Assembly (NCBI GenBank): GCA_905209085.1
Contig: CAJLRM010000004.1
Span: 62,001 to 126,000, forward strand
DNA from: an uncultured Eubacteriales bacterium
GTDB taxonomy: Bacteria; Bacillota; Clostridia; Christensenellales; Borkfalkiaceae
Length of the DNA: 64,000 bases
Direction of reading: 5' to 3'
Shown here: one piece after another, positions 25,947 through 34,141 of the stretch
Numbering within the stretch: position 1 is the stretch's first letter
Layout: each line of letters begins with the position of its first letter
Notes under the pieces: model-generated
What the model saw: the letters and a program-made list of their open reading frames with translations, nothing else
Databases searched by the model: none
What the model was told of the DNA's origin: nothing
Program-made: the position numbers and the translations under genes

Positions 25947-27938
25947 ATGCAAAGAATCGGTGTTTTTATTTGTTGGTGCGGCAGCAATATCGCGGCAACG
26001 GTAGACGTAGAGAAAGTGGCGGAAGTCGTAAAGTCCGAACCGGGCGTAGTGTTTTCCGCAAACTATCAGTATATGTGTTCCGAAAACGGTCAGCAGCTCA
26101 TCAAAAACGCAATCAAGGAACACAATCTCACGGGGATCGTCGTAGGCTCCTGTTCGCCGAGAATGCACGAGGCGACCTTCCGCAAGACCGCGGAAGCGGC
26201 GGGACTCAATCCCTATATGGTGGAGATCGCCAATATCCGCGAGCATTGTTCCTGGATTCATAAGGACAGAGAGGAGGCTACGCAAAAAGCCGTCGTGCTC
26301 GTGCGCACGGCGATCGCAAAGGTCAATCTCGACGCGCCGTTGCAGGCGGGAGAAAGCCCCGTCGTCAAGCGCGCCCTCGTCATCGGCGGCGGCATCGCGG
26401 GGATTCAGGCGGCTCTCGACATCGCGGACGCGGGATTCGAAGTGGACATCGTGGAAAAGAACGCCACGATCGGCGGACGCATGGCGCAGCTCGATAAGAC
26501 ATTCCCCACGCTCGACTGTTCGGCGTGTATTTTAACGCCGAAAATGGTGGACTGCGCGCAGAGCGATAAAATCGACATTCTCTCCTATTCGGAGGTGGAG
26601 GACGTCAAGGGCTTTGTCGGCAATTTCACGGTCAAGATCCGTAAAAAGGCGAGATACGTGGACGAAACGAAATGCACGGGCTGTAAAGTCTGCATGGAGA
26701 AATGCCCGTCCAAAAAGGGACTCAACGAGTTCAACATGAATCTCAACAACCGCACGGCGATCTACATTCCCTTTGCGCAGGCAATTCCCAATGTGGCGGT
26801 GATCGATCCCGAACAATGTATCAAGCTCAAAACGGGCAAATGCGGAATCTGTCAGAAATTCTGCGGCGCGGGCGCGATCAATTACGAGATGAAGGATGAA
26901 TTTATCGAGCGGCAGTACGGCGCGATCGTCGTCGCCACGGGCTTCAAGCCCATTTCTCTCGACGCGTTCAACGAATACGGTTACAGCGAAAATAAGGACG
27001 TTATCACCTCCCTCGAACTCGAACGGCTGATGAACGCCGCGGGACCGACGAACGGCGTTTTGCTCCGTCCCTCCGACGGCACGCACCCCAAGGTGATCAC
27101 GTTTATTCAGTGCGTGGGGTCGCGCGACACGTCCGGCTGCGGCAAACCGTACTGTTCGAAGATCTGCTGTATGTATACGGCCAAGCACGCCATGCTGATC
27201 CGCGAAAAATATCCCGATACGCAGGTGCACGTCTTCTATATCGACGTCCGCACGCCGGGCAAAAATTACGACGAATTTTACCGCCGCGCGGTAGAGCAGT
27301 ACGGCGTGGACTATATCAAGGGCATGGTCGGCAAGGTCTATAACGAGAACGGAAAACTGATGGTGCAGGGTTCCAATCTCATCGACAACGAGCAGGTGAC
27401 CATTCCCTCCGATCTCGTCGTTCTTGCCGCCGCCATCGAGCCGGAGCCTTCCGTTCGCAAGATCGCCACGCTTTTGACGGCGAGCATCGACACCAATAAT
27501 TTTCTCACGGAAGCCCACCCCAAGCTTCGCCCCGTGGAAAGTCCCACGGCGGGAGTGTATCTCGCGGGCGTGTGCCAAGGTCCCAAAGACATTCCCGAAA
27601 CGGTGTCCCAGTCCTCCGCCTGCGCTTCCAAGGTCATCGGGCTTCTCGTCAAGGATAAGCTCAAAACGAATCCCTGCGTGGCGCGCGCCGACGAAACGAT
27701 GTGCAACGGGTGCAGCCAATGCGCAAATGTCTGCGCGTACGGCGCCATCACCTATGTCGAAAAGGAATTCCGGCTCGGGGGCGGCAAGACGGAAATACGG
27801 AGAGTTGCGTCCGTCAATCCCGCGGTGTGCCAGGGTTGCGGCGCGTGTACGGTCACGTGTCCTTCGGGCGCCATGGATTTAAACGGATTCAGTTCCAAAC
27901 AAATTATGTCGGAGGTGGAAGCGATATGCAGGATGTAA
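25947..27938 (+). CDS. hdrA: Heterodisulfide reductase subunit A-like flavoprotein
   Basis: 663 residues, the usual HdrA length. HdrA carries the FAD proposed to bifurcate electrons between ferredoxin and a high-potential acceptor. Domains are: an N-terminal domain with FICWCGSNI and GSCSPRMHEATFR; a thioredoxin-reductase-like FAD domain (VIGGGIAGIQAALDIA near residue 146); an inserted ferredoxin motif CTGCKVCMEKCP; the HdrA segment LDCSACILTPKM; FIQCVGSRD and CSKICCMYTAKHA; and two C-terminal [4Fe-4S] motifs (CNGCSQCANVC, CQGCGACTVTCP). It is followed by flxD, overlapping by 13 bases. Confidence 0.95.
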   Translation: MQRIGVFICWCGSNIAATVDVEKVAEVVKSEPGVVFSANYQYMCSENGQQLIKNAIKEHNLTGIVVGSCSPRMHEATFRKTAEAAGLNPYMVEIANIREHCSWIHKDREEATQKAVVLVRTAIAKVNLDAPLQAGESPVVKRALVIGGGIAGIQAALDIADAGFEVDIVEKNATIGGRMAQLDKTFPTLDCSACILTPKMVDCAQSDKIDILSYSEVEDVKGFVGNFTVKIRKKARYVDETKCTGCKVCMEKCPSKKGLNEFNMNLNNRTAIYIPFAQAIPNVAVIDPEQCIKLKTGKCGICQKFCGAGAINYEMKDEFIERQYGAIVVATGFKPISLDAFNEYGYSENKDVITSLELERLMNAAGPTNGVLLRPSDGTHPKVITFIQCVGSRDTSGCGKPYCSKICCMYTAKHAMLIREKYPDTQVHVFYIDVRTPGKNYDEFYRRAVEQYGVDYIKGMVGKVYNENGKLMVQGSNLIDNEQVTIPSDLVVLAAAIEPEPSVRKIATLLTASIDTNNFLTEAHPKLRPVESPTAGVYLAGVCQGPKDIPETVSQSSACASKVIGLLVKDKLKTNPCVARADETMCNGCSQCANVCAYGAITYVEKEFRLGGGKTEIRRVASVNPAVCQGCGACTVTCPSGAMDLNGFSSKQIMSEVEAICRM

Positions 27939-28393
27939 CGACGGAAAAGAAAGAATACGTACCCAACATAGTCGCTTTCTGCTGCAATTGGTGCTCCTAC
28001 GCGGGCGCGGATCTCGCGGGGTCGAGCCGTCTGAGCTATCCCGCCAACGTCAAGATCATCCGCGTGCCCTGTTCCTGCCGCGTCAATCCCATGTTCGTCT
28101 TAAAGGCGTTTCAGCGCGGCGCGGACGGCGTAATTCTGTGCGGCTGTCACCCCGGCGACTGCCATTACGTGACGGGCAATTATTATACGAGAAGGAGAAT
28201 GGCGACGCTGTTCAGCTTTTTGAATTATCTCGGCATCGAGAAGGAACGCACCCGCGTGGAATGGGTGTCCGCCGCGGAGGGCGCGCGTTTTTCCGCCGTG
28301 ATGAACGATTTTGTAAAGACGGTCGCCGCGCTGGGCGAAAACAAGCGCCTCGCCGACCTGCGCTGTAAAGAGGAGGGCTCGGACAATGCGTGA
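27926..28393 (+). CDS. flxD: MvhD/FlxD-like electron-transfer subunit
   Basis: 155 residues. It carries the MvhD signature FCCNWCSYAGADLAGSSR near the N-terminus, followed by IRVPCSCRVNPMFVLKAF and GADGVILCGCHPGDCHYVTGN. The cysteines bind a [2Fe-2S] cluster that passes electrons to HdrA. The ATG at 27926 has GGAGGTG about 8 bases upstream and overlaps the end of hdrA. The order hdrA-flxD matches FlxABCD-HdrABC and Mvh-Hdr systems, in which this subunit docks the electron-input module. Confidence 0.93.
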   Translation: MQDVTTEKKEYVPNIVAFCCNWCSYAGADLAGSSRLSYPANVKIIRVPCSCRVNPMFVLKAFQRGADGVILCGCHPGDCHYVTGNYYTRRRMATLFSFLNYLGIEKERTRVEWVSAAEGARFSAVMNDFVKTVAALGENKRLADLRCKEEGSDNA

Positions 28394-29366
28394 CGTGGAA
28401 CAAAAAATGATTGAAAGAGCCGCCGAGCTTTTGAAAAGCGGTGAAGTCGCCCGCGTGGTCGGCTGGAAAAAGGGCGAGTTTTACTTCGATCCGAGTCCCG
28501 CTTCCTTTGAATCGGAAGAGGAACTGAATGACTTTGTCTACAACGGCTTCTGCGGCGCGAATCTTTCCAAATATCTGATCGCGGCGTGTAAGAAACCGGG
28601 CAAAACGGCCGTGTTTTTAAAACCCTGCGATACGTACAGCTTTAACGAACTCGTCAAAGAGCACCGCGTCGTCCGCGAAAACGTGCGCGTGCTCGCCGTC
28701 GAGTGTCAGGGAAAGCTGGACGTCGAAAAGATCAAGTCGAAGGGCGTGGACGCCGTTACGGAAGTGGAAGAAGAGGGCGAATGGATCGCCGTGTCCTCCC
28801 TTTACGGGGACGCAAAGATCGCGCGTGAGGAAATTCTGCTCGATAAATGCCTCTCCTGCAAAGGAAAGAAACATATGGCGGCGGACGAAACGATCGTTTT
28901 GCACGAAATGCCCGACACGAAGAACGACCGTTTCTCGGGCGTGGCCGAGATAGAAGCGATGACGCCCGACGAGCGGTTTGCGTTCTGGAAGAAAGAGCTT
29001 TCCAAATGCATCCGTTGCAACGCGTGTCGAAACGTCTGCCCCGCGTGCTCGTGCGTAAAATGCGTTTTCGACAATCCCGCTTCGGGGATCGCCGCCAAGG
29101 CCAACGACACGGAGTTCGAGGAACAGATGTTCCATATCATCCGCGCGTTTCACGTGGCGGGGCGGTGCACGGACTGCGGCGAATGCAGTCGCGTCTGTCC
29201 GCAGCATATCCCTTTGCATCTTTTGAATCGCAAGTTCATCAAAGACATGGATACCTTATACGGGGAATTTCAGGCGGGTGAAACCGCCGACGGAAAAACG
29301 CCTCTCACCGAATATACGGAAAAGGATGCGGAGCCGAAAGACGTCTTTTACGCGGAGGAAAAATAA
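28386..29366 (+). CDS. flxC: FlxC-like 4Fe-4S protein
   Basis: 326 residues. The N-terminal half resembles the beta-subunit fold of F420-reducing hydrogenase (FLKPCDTYSFNELVKEH, LDKCLSCKGKKH). The C-terminal half has two cluster motifs, CIRCNACRNVCPACSC near residue 210 and CTDCGECSRVCPQ near residue 259. That composition fits FlxC, which relays electrons between FlxAB and FlxD. It overlaps its neighbours on both sides (8 bases with flxD, 1 base with flxB), so production is tightly coupled. Confidence 0.85.
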   Translation: MRDVEQKMIERAAELLKSGEVARVVGWKKGEFYFDPSPASFESEEELNDFVYNGFCGANLSKYLIAACKKPGKTAVFLKPCDTYSFNELVKEHRVVRENVRVLAVECQGKLDVEKIKSKGVDAVTEVEEEGEWIAVSSLYGDAKIAREEILLDKCLSCKGKKHMAADETIVLHEMPDTKNDRFSGVAEIEAMTPDERFAFWKKELSKCIRCNACRNVCPACSCVKCVFDNPASGIAAKANDTEFEEQMFHIIRAFHVAGRCTDCGECSRVCPQHIPLHLLNRKFIKDMDTLYGEFQAGETADGKTPLTEYTEKDAEPKDVFYAEEK

Positions 29367-30394
29367 TGTTTAAAATTTCAAAGGAAAAATTAAACGAATT
29401 ATACGCAAAAATTTCCGCCGCCATGCCGTTGTATCTGCCGCTTAAAAAAGCGGGAGAGGTCAATTACGGCCTGTATGAGGACGGCGCGGAAGTTTCCCTC
29501 GAAACGCTGAAAACGGTGAAATCGCCCAAGGATCTGTTCTTTCCCCAGAGCGAAACGATGATGAAATTTAAGACGGAAGGAAAGAACATCGAGATCCTCG
29601 ACGTCCGCGAAGAACAAAAGCCTTTCGTCCTTTTCGGCGTCAGAGCCTGCGATTTCAAGGCGTTCGACGTTTTGGACAGAGTATTCCTCGCCGATCCCGT
29701 AGACACCTATTATCAGGCGAGGCGAAACGCGGGCGTCATCGTCGCGCTTGCCTGTTCCCGTCCCGAGGAAAGTTGTTTCTGCAAGGCGTTCGGCATCGAC
29801 GCGGCGGAGCCTATGGCCGACGTCACCGCATGGCTGGACGATAAGCATCTCTATTGGCGCGCAAACACGGAGAAGGGAGAAGCTTTGACTTCTTCCCTTG
29901 CGGCGCTGTTCGAAAAAGGCGGGGAAGCGGAAGTGGAGGTTCAGCAGAAAAAGACGAGGGAGATCGTCGAAAAACTGCCTTTCTCCCATCTCGATCTTTC
30001 CCGTTTTAAGCCCGAAAATCTCAACGAGCTTTTCGAACTTCCCGTCTGGCAGTCCCTTTCGGAGGCTTGTTTGGGCTGCGGGGCCTGCACCTTCGTCTGT
30101 CCCACCTGCCAATGTTTCGACATCCGCGATTTCAAGACGAACGACGGCGTGATTCGTTTCCGCTGCTGGGATTCCTGTATGTACTCGGATTTTACGCTGA
30201 TGGCGGCGGCAAACAGCCGCACGACGCAGATGCAGAGGTATCGTCAGCGGTTCATGCATAAACTCGTGTATTATCCCGCTCAGCACGACGGACTGTATTC
30301 CTGCGTGGGGTGCGGGCGGTGCGTCAATAAGTGCCCGCAGCGTCTGAATATCGTGAAAGTAGTCAAGACGATAGGAGGAGAAAAGCATGATTAA
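29366..30394 (+). CDS. flxB: FlxB-like 4Fe-4S subunit (anaerobic sulfite reductase A type)
   Basis: 342 residues. FGVRACDFKAFDVLDRVFL and ACSRPEESCFCKAFG are hallmarks of the AsrA/HydB family. Two [4Fe-4S] motifs follow: CLGCGACTFVCPTCQCFD near residue 232 and CVGCGRCVNKCP near the C-terminus. In Flx and sulfhydrogenase complexes this subunit forms a pair with an NAD(P)H-oxidising flavoprotein, the next gene, which overlaps by 8 bases. Confidence 0.88.
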   Translation: MFKISKEKLNELYAKISAAMPLYLPLKKAGEVNYGLYEDGAEVSLETLKTVKSPKDLFFPQSETMMKFKTEGKNIEILDVREEQKPFVLFGVRACDFKAFDVLDRVFLADPVDTYYQARRNAGVIVALACSRPEESCFCKAFGIDAAEPMADVTAWLDDKHLYWRANTEKGEALTSSLAALFEKGGEAEVEVQQKKTREIVEKLPFSHLDLSRFKPENLNELFELPVWQSLSEACLGCGACTFVCPTCQCFDIRDFKTNDGVIRFRCWDSCMYSDFTLMAAANSRTTQMQRYRQRFMHKLVYYPAQHDGLYSCVGCGRCVNKCPQRLNIVKVVKTIGGEKHD

Positions 30395-31214
30395 CGAGAA
30401 TCTGATACCCAAAATCGGAGTCATCACCGATATCCGCAGGGATACGCCCGACGTCAAGACTTTCCGCGTCGTCGGCACGGACGGGAAAAAGCCGTTCGAG
30501 CATCTGCCCGGCCAATGCGCGATGGTTTCCGTCCCCGGCGTCGGCGAGTGTATGTTCTCTATCACGTCTTCGCCTACGAACAAAGAGTACATGGAGTTTT
30601 CCATTAAAAAATGCGGCTGCGTCACCGAGGTGATCCATTCTTTGGAAGTCGGACAGCAGATCACCGTCCGCGGGCCTTACGGTAAAAATTTCCCCGTCGA
30701 GGGAGATTTCAAGGGCAAAGATCTGCTCTTTATCGCGGGCGGCATCGGGCTCGCGCCTTTGCGCAGCGTCATCAATTACGTTCGTCATTATCGCAACAAT
30801 TACGGTAAAGTGGTGATTGTTTACGGCGCGAGAAGCATGGACGACCTCGTGGACATCGAGGAAATCCGCAACGAATGGGAAAAAGAACCGAATTTTGAGG
30901 TCTATCTTACGATCGACCGTCCTCAGGAAGGCTGGAACGGACACGTCGGCTTCGTGCCCGCGTACGTCAAGGAACTGGGACTCGATTCCACGATGACCGC
31001 CGTCTTATGCGGACCTCCCATCATGATTAAATTTACGCTTTCGGGGCTGCTCGAACTCGGCTTCGAAAAATCCCGCGTCTACACGACGTTGGAGCTTCGC
31101 ATGAAGTGCGGCATCGGCAAATGCGGAAGGTGCAACGTCGGCGACAAATTCGTCTGCAAGGACGGCCCCGTGTTCCGTATGGACGAGTTGGACGAACTGC
31201 CCGACGAGTATTGA
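30387..31214 (+). CDS. flxA: FlxA-like FAD/NAD(P)-binding oxidoreductase (anaerobic sulfite reductase B type)
   Basis: 275 residues of the ferredoxin-NADP reductase superfamily. The FAD domain contains FSITSSPTNKEYMEFSIKK in place of the classical RxYS motif; then the NAD site LFIAGGIGLAPLRSVI, VYGARSMDDLV and LCGPPIM. The C-terminal cysteine motif CGIGKCGRCNVGDKFVCKDG binds a [2Fe-2S] cluster, as in dihydroorotate dehydrogenase PyrK and AsrB. It is the likely NADH entry point for the Flx-Hdr complex. Confidence 0.9.
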   Translation: MINENLIPKIGVITDIRRDTPDVKTFRVVGTDGKKPFEHLPGQCAMVSVPGVGECMFSITSSPTNKEYMEFSIKKCGCVTEVIHSLEVGQQITVRGPYGKNFPVEGDFKGKDLLFIAGGIGLAPLRSVINYVRHYRNNYGKVVIVYGARSMDDLVDIEEIRNEWEKEPNFEVYLTIDRPQEGWNGHVGFVPAYVKELGLDSTMTAVLCGPPIMIKFTLSGLLELGFEKSRVYTTLELRMKCGIGKCGRCNVGDKFVCKDGPVFRMDELDELPDEY

Positions 31215-31230
31215 GCGAAGGAGAATAAGC

Positions 31231-31905
31231 ATGGAAAATTTGGTAAACGTTTACCTGTTCGGCAAAAGGTATCAGGTGCCCGAAAGCCTGACCATTATGA
31301 AAGCGATGGAATACGCGGGCTATCAGCTGGTGCGCGGCTGCGGCTGCCGCAACGGTTTCTGCGGCGCCTGCGCCACGATCTACCGCATCAAGGGACAGCA
31401 GGAACTGAAAACCTGCCTCGCCTGTCAGACGCAGGTCGAGGAGGGGATGTACGTCGCCACGTTGCCCTTCTTCCCGCTCGTCAAACAGATTTACGACATC
31501 GAGAAGATCAAGCCCACGCAGCAGATCATGATGCAGCTGTATCCCGAAATTTATTCGTGTATCGGCTGCAACGCCTGCACGAAAAGCTGTACGCAGGGGC
31601 TTAACGTCATGCAGTACATCGCCTACGCGCAAAGGGGCGAATACGCGAAATGCGCGGAGGAAAGTTTCGACTGCGTCATGTGCGGCGTATGTTCCTCCCG
31701 CTGTCCCGCGGGAATCTCCCATCCGCAGGTGGCGGAGCTTGCGAGAAGGCTGACGGGCAAATATATCGCGCCCGAGAGCGCGCATCTCGAAAAGCGGGTG
31801 GAGGAAGTGAAAGAAGGCAAATTCGAGGCTCTTATCGAAAACCTGATGCAAAAACCGCTCGCGGAGCTGAAAGAACTTTATAACCACAGGGAAATAGAGA
31901 AATAA
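31231..31905 (+). CDS. Fumarate-reductase-like iron-sulfur subunit
   Basis: 224 residues. The N-terminal ferredoxin-like domain carries a [2Fe-2S] motif (RGCGCRNGFCGACATI, then TCLAC). A helical domain with two further motifs follows: CIGCNACTKSCTQG and CVMCGVCSSRCPAG. Standard FrdB/SdhB has one [4Fe-4S] and one [3Fe-4S] site, so the second complete [4Fe-4S] motif is a departure. It recalls HdrC and the TfrB subunit of methanogen thiol:fumarate reductase, though CCG domains are absent here and may be supplied by the nearby HdrB. It lies between flxA and the flavoprotein gene with gaps of 16 and 10 bases. Confidence 0.82.
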   Translation: MENLVNVYLFGKRYQVPESLTIMKAMEYAGYQLVRGCGCRNGFCGACATIYRIKGQQELKTCLACQTQVEEGMYVATLPFFPLVKQIYDIEKIKPTQQIMMQLYPEIYSCIGCNACTKSCTQGLNVMQYIAYAQRGEYAKCAEESFDCVMCGVCSSRCPAGISHPQVAELARRLTGKYIAPESAHLEKRVEEVKEGKFEALIENLMQKPLAELKELYNHREIEK

Positions 31906-31915
31906 GGAGAAGCGT

Positions 31916-33520
31916 ATGTATCAGTACACCGAAGAACAGATTGCGTCCATGAAAAAGGTGGAAGCGACGCGCGCTTCCCGTTTTGGCGCCGACATCCGAA
32001 GAATGACCGCGGAGGAAAAGGACGAAGTCCTCGCTTCCTATCACCCCGATTATATCGCGTCCGCCTACGAACAGCTCAAAGTCGGTTCCAATAAGGGCGG
32101 CAAAGTCCTGCACGAGCTTGCGGCGCTCCTTCAAGGGCGTTCCCGCGTTCTCGATCTCGACGTAGACCTTGAAAGCCCCGATTACGACGTGGACGTATTG
32201 ATTATCGGCGGGGGCGGCGCGGGCGCGTCCGCGGCCATCGAAGCAAATAACTGCGGCGCGGACGCGATGATCGTCACCAAGCTCCGTTTGGGCGACGCCA
32301 ACACCGCGATGGCGGAGGGCGGTATTCAGGCGGCGGACAAGGAAAACGACAGTCCCGCCGTGCATTATCTCGACGCATTGGGCGGCGGACATTTCATGAA
32401 TAAGCCCGAGCTGCTGCATAAACTCGTCAACGAAGCGCCCGAGGCCATACAGTGGCTCAATCGTCTGGGCGTCATGTTCGATAAAATGCCCGACGGGACG
32501 ATGGTCACGACGCACGGCGGCGGCACGTCGAGAAAGAGAATGCACGCCTGCCGCGACTATTCGGGCTCGGAAATCATGCGCGTTCTGCGCGACGAAGTCT
32601 TAAACCGCGGCATCACGGTGGTGGATTTCACTTCCGCGATCGAACTTATTAAGGACACGGACGGAAAAGTGGCGGGCGCGGTCCTGATGAATATGGAAAC
32701 AAAGGAGATACTCGTCGCGAGGGCGAAAACGGTCGTCATCGCCACGGGCGGCGCGGGGCGGCTGCACTATCAGGGCTTCCCCACCTCCAATCATTACGGC
32801 GCGACGGCGGACGGTCTGATTTTGGGCTATCGCGCGGGGGCAAAGCTGCTCTATCCCGAAACGTTGCAGTATCATCCCACGGGCGCGGCGGCGCCCACGC
32901 AGATTTACGGCGCGTTGGTGACGGAAAAAGTCCGCTCTTTGGGCGCGCAGCTCGTCAATAAGGAAGGCGTGGCGTTCGTCAATCCTTTGGAAACGCGCGA
33001 CGTCACGGCGTCCTCCATTATCCGCGAGTGCAAGAAAAATAACGGCGGCGTCAAAACGACGGACGGCGAAGGCGTTTGGCTGGATACGCCGCTCATCGAA
33101 ATGGCGAACGGAGAGGGAACCATTGAAAAGCGCATTCCCGCGATGATGAGAATGTTCGGAAAATACGGCATCGATATCCGCAGAGAGCCTATTCTCGTCT
33201 ACCCCACTCTGCATTATCAGAACGGCGGTTTGGATATTTCCGCAGACGGCATGACGAACGTGGAAAATCTGTACGTGGCGGGGGAAGCGGTCGGGGGGAT
33301 TCACGGCACCAACCGCCTGATGGGGAATTCCCTGCTCGATATCATCGTGTTCGGACGCAACGCGGGCAGACAGGCGGGCGAGAAGTGCAAGTCCGTGGAA
33401 GTTAAAACGCTCACGCTGGATTTTGTCAGGGATTATGAAAAAGAATTGGAAACGGCGGGGATTTGTCCCGAAATGCCCTCTCCAAGACTGCTTCCCGATT
33501 ACAGAAGAAAGGATAATTAA
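31916..33520 (+). CDS. Fumarate reductase/succinate dehydrogenase-like flavoprotein
   Basis: 534 residues of the FrdA/SdhA/NadB family. After an unusual N-terminal extension of about 90 residues come the FAD motif VLIIGGGGAGASAAIEA and substrate-domain residues: HPTG with His320, EKVRSLGAQLVN with Arg, PTLHYQNGGLDIS with His, and HGTNRLMGNSLLDIIVFGR. These correspond to the fumarate-binding His/Arg set of the family, so dicarboxylate chemistry is likely; aspartate or another enoate is not excluded. No membrane anchor gene (FrdC/FrdD) is present, so the enzyme is soluble. GGAG precedes the ATG. Confidence 0.87.
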   Translation: MYQYTEEQIASMKKVEATRASRFGADIRRMTAEEKDEVLASYHPDYIASAYEQLKVGSNKGGKVLHELAALLQGRSRVLDLDVDLESPDYDVDVLIIGGGGAGASAAIEANNCGADAMIVTKLRLGDANTAMAEGGIQAADKENDSPAVHYLDALGGGHFMNKPELLHKLVNEAPEAIQWLNRLGVMFDKMPDGTMVTTHGGGTSRKRMHACRDYSGSEIMRVLRDEVLNRGITVVDFTSAIELIKDTDGKVAGAVLMNMETKEILVARAKTVVIATGGAGRLHYQGFPTSNHYGATADGLILGYRAGAKLLYPETLQYHPTGAAAPTQIYGALVTEKVRSLGAQLVNKEGVAFVNPLETRDVTASSIIRECKKNNGGVKTTDGEGVWLDTPLIEMANGEGTIEKRIPAMMRMFGKYGIDIRREPILVYPTLHYQNGGLDISADGMTNVENLYVAGEAVGGIHGTNRLMGNSLLDIIVFGRNAGRQAGEKCKSVEVKTLTLDFVRDYEKELETAGICPEMPSPRLLPDYRRKDN

Positions 33521-33546
33521 TATTTCCGCGCAAAAGGAGTTTATAT

Positions 33547-33885
33547 ATGGGTACATTTGCAACAATTCTCGAAATCGGTATGGTACTTTGTTTCGGGATT
33601 TCCTGGCCTTTCAATATTGTGCGCGCCTATAAAGCGCGTACCGCCAAAGGCACCAGCATCTCTTTCACTCTGTTGATAGCCATCGGCTACGTCTGCGGCA
33701 TCGTAAGCAAAATCTGCTCTGCGGCGGAAAAGGGAGCGGGCTATTGGAAGCCTCTTACGATTCTCGCTTTCGTTTTCTATTTTATAAACCTCGTCATGGT
33801 TTCCGCGGGCATTCTCATCTATTTCAGAAATAAGCGGCTCGACGCCAAAAGAGCCGCCGAGGGCTCTGAGGAAGTACAGGCTTAA
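33547..33885 (+). CDS. PQ-loop/SemiSWEET-like small membrane protein
   Basis: 112 residues with three hydrophobic helices. The first pair contains SWPFNIVRAYKARTAKGTSI, the pattern of half-size PQ-loop (SemiSWEET-type) proteins that dimerise to form sugar or amino-acid facilitators. The tail is charged and cytoplasmic. It follows the flavoprotein gene by 26 bases and ends at a terminator, so it is the last gene of the redox operon. Its cargo is unknown; a dicarboxylate role would be speculation. Confidence 0.72.
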   Translation: MGTFATILEIGMVLCFGISWPFNIVRAYKARTAKGTSISFTLLIAIGYVCGIVSKICSAAEKGAGYWKPLTILAFVFYFINLVMVSAGILIYFRNKRLDAKRAAEGSEEVQA

Positions 33886-33931
33886 AGCTAAAAAGTATTT
33901 CTGAGAAGAAGATCGTTAAAAAAGGAAGAGA

Positions 33932-33965
33932 GAACGTTTCTTGAAAAGGGAAACGTTCCTTTTTT
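33932..33965 (+). terminator. Terminator of the Hdr-Flx-Frd operon
   Basis: 9-bp stem GAACGTTTC/GAAACGTTC, extended by A-rich/T-rich flanks, followed by CTTTTTTC. Confidence 0.85.
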
Positions 33966-34002
33966 CTCTCTTTGCCGCGTTCAAATTTTTTATCGGGGAA
34001 GG

Positions 34003-34031
34003 TTGACCTTTGCGAAAATATTTGCTATAAT
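34003..34031 (+). promoter_or_regulatory. Promoter of the fructokinase-like gene
   Basis: TTGACC (34003-34008), 17-bp spacer, TATAAT (34026-34031). Confidence 0.75.
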
Positions 34032-34141
34032 AAAGACGAAAATAGAAAAGCGCGAAGCATATGCGAATCATTTTGCGCTTCACATAGGACTCCGCGGCGT
34101 GCGGATAAACGAGATAAACTTTCGGGAGAGTAAAAAGAATC

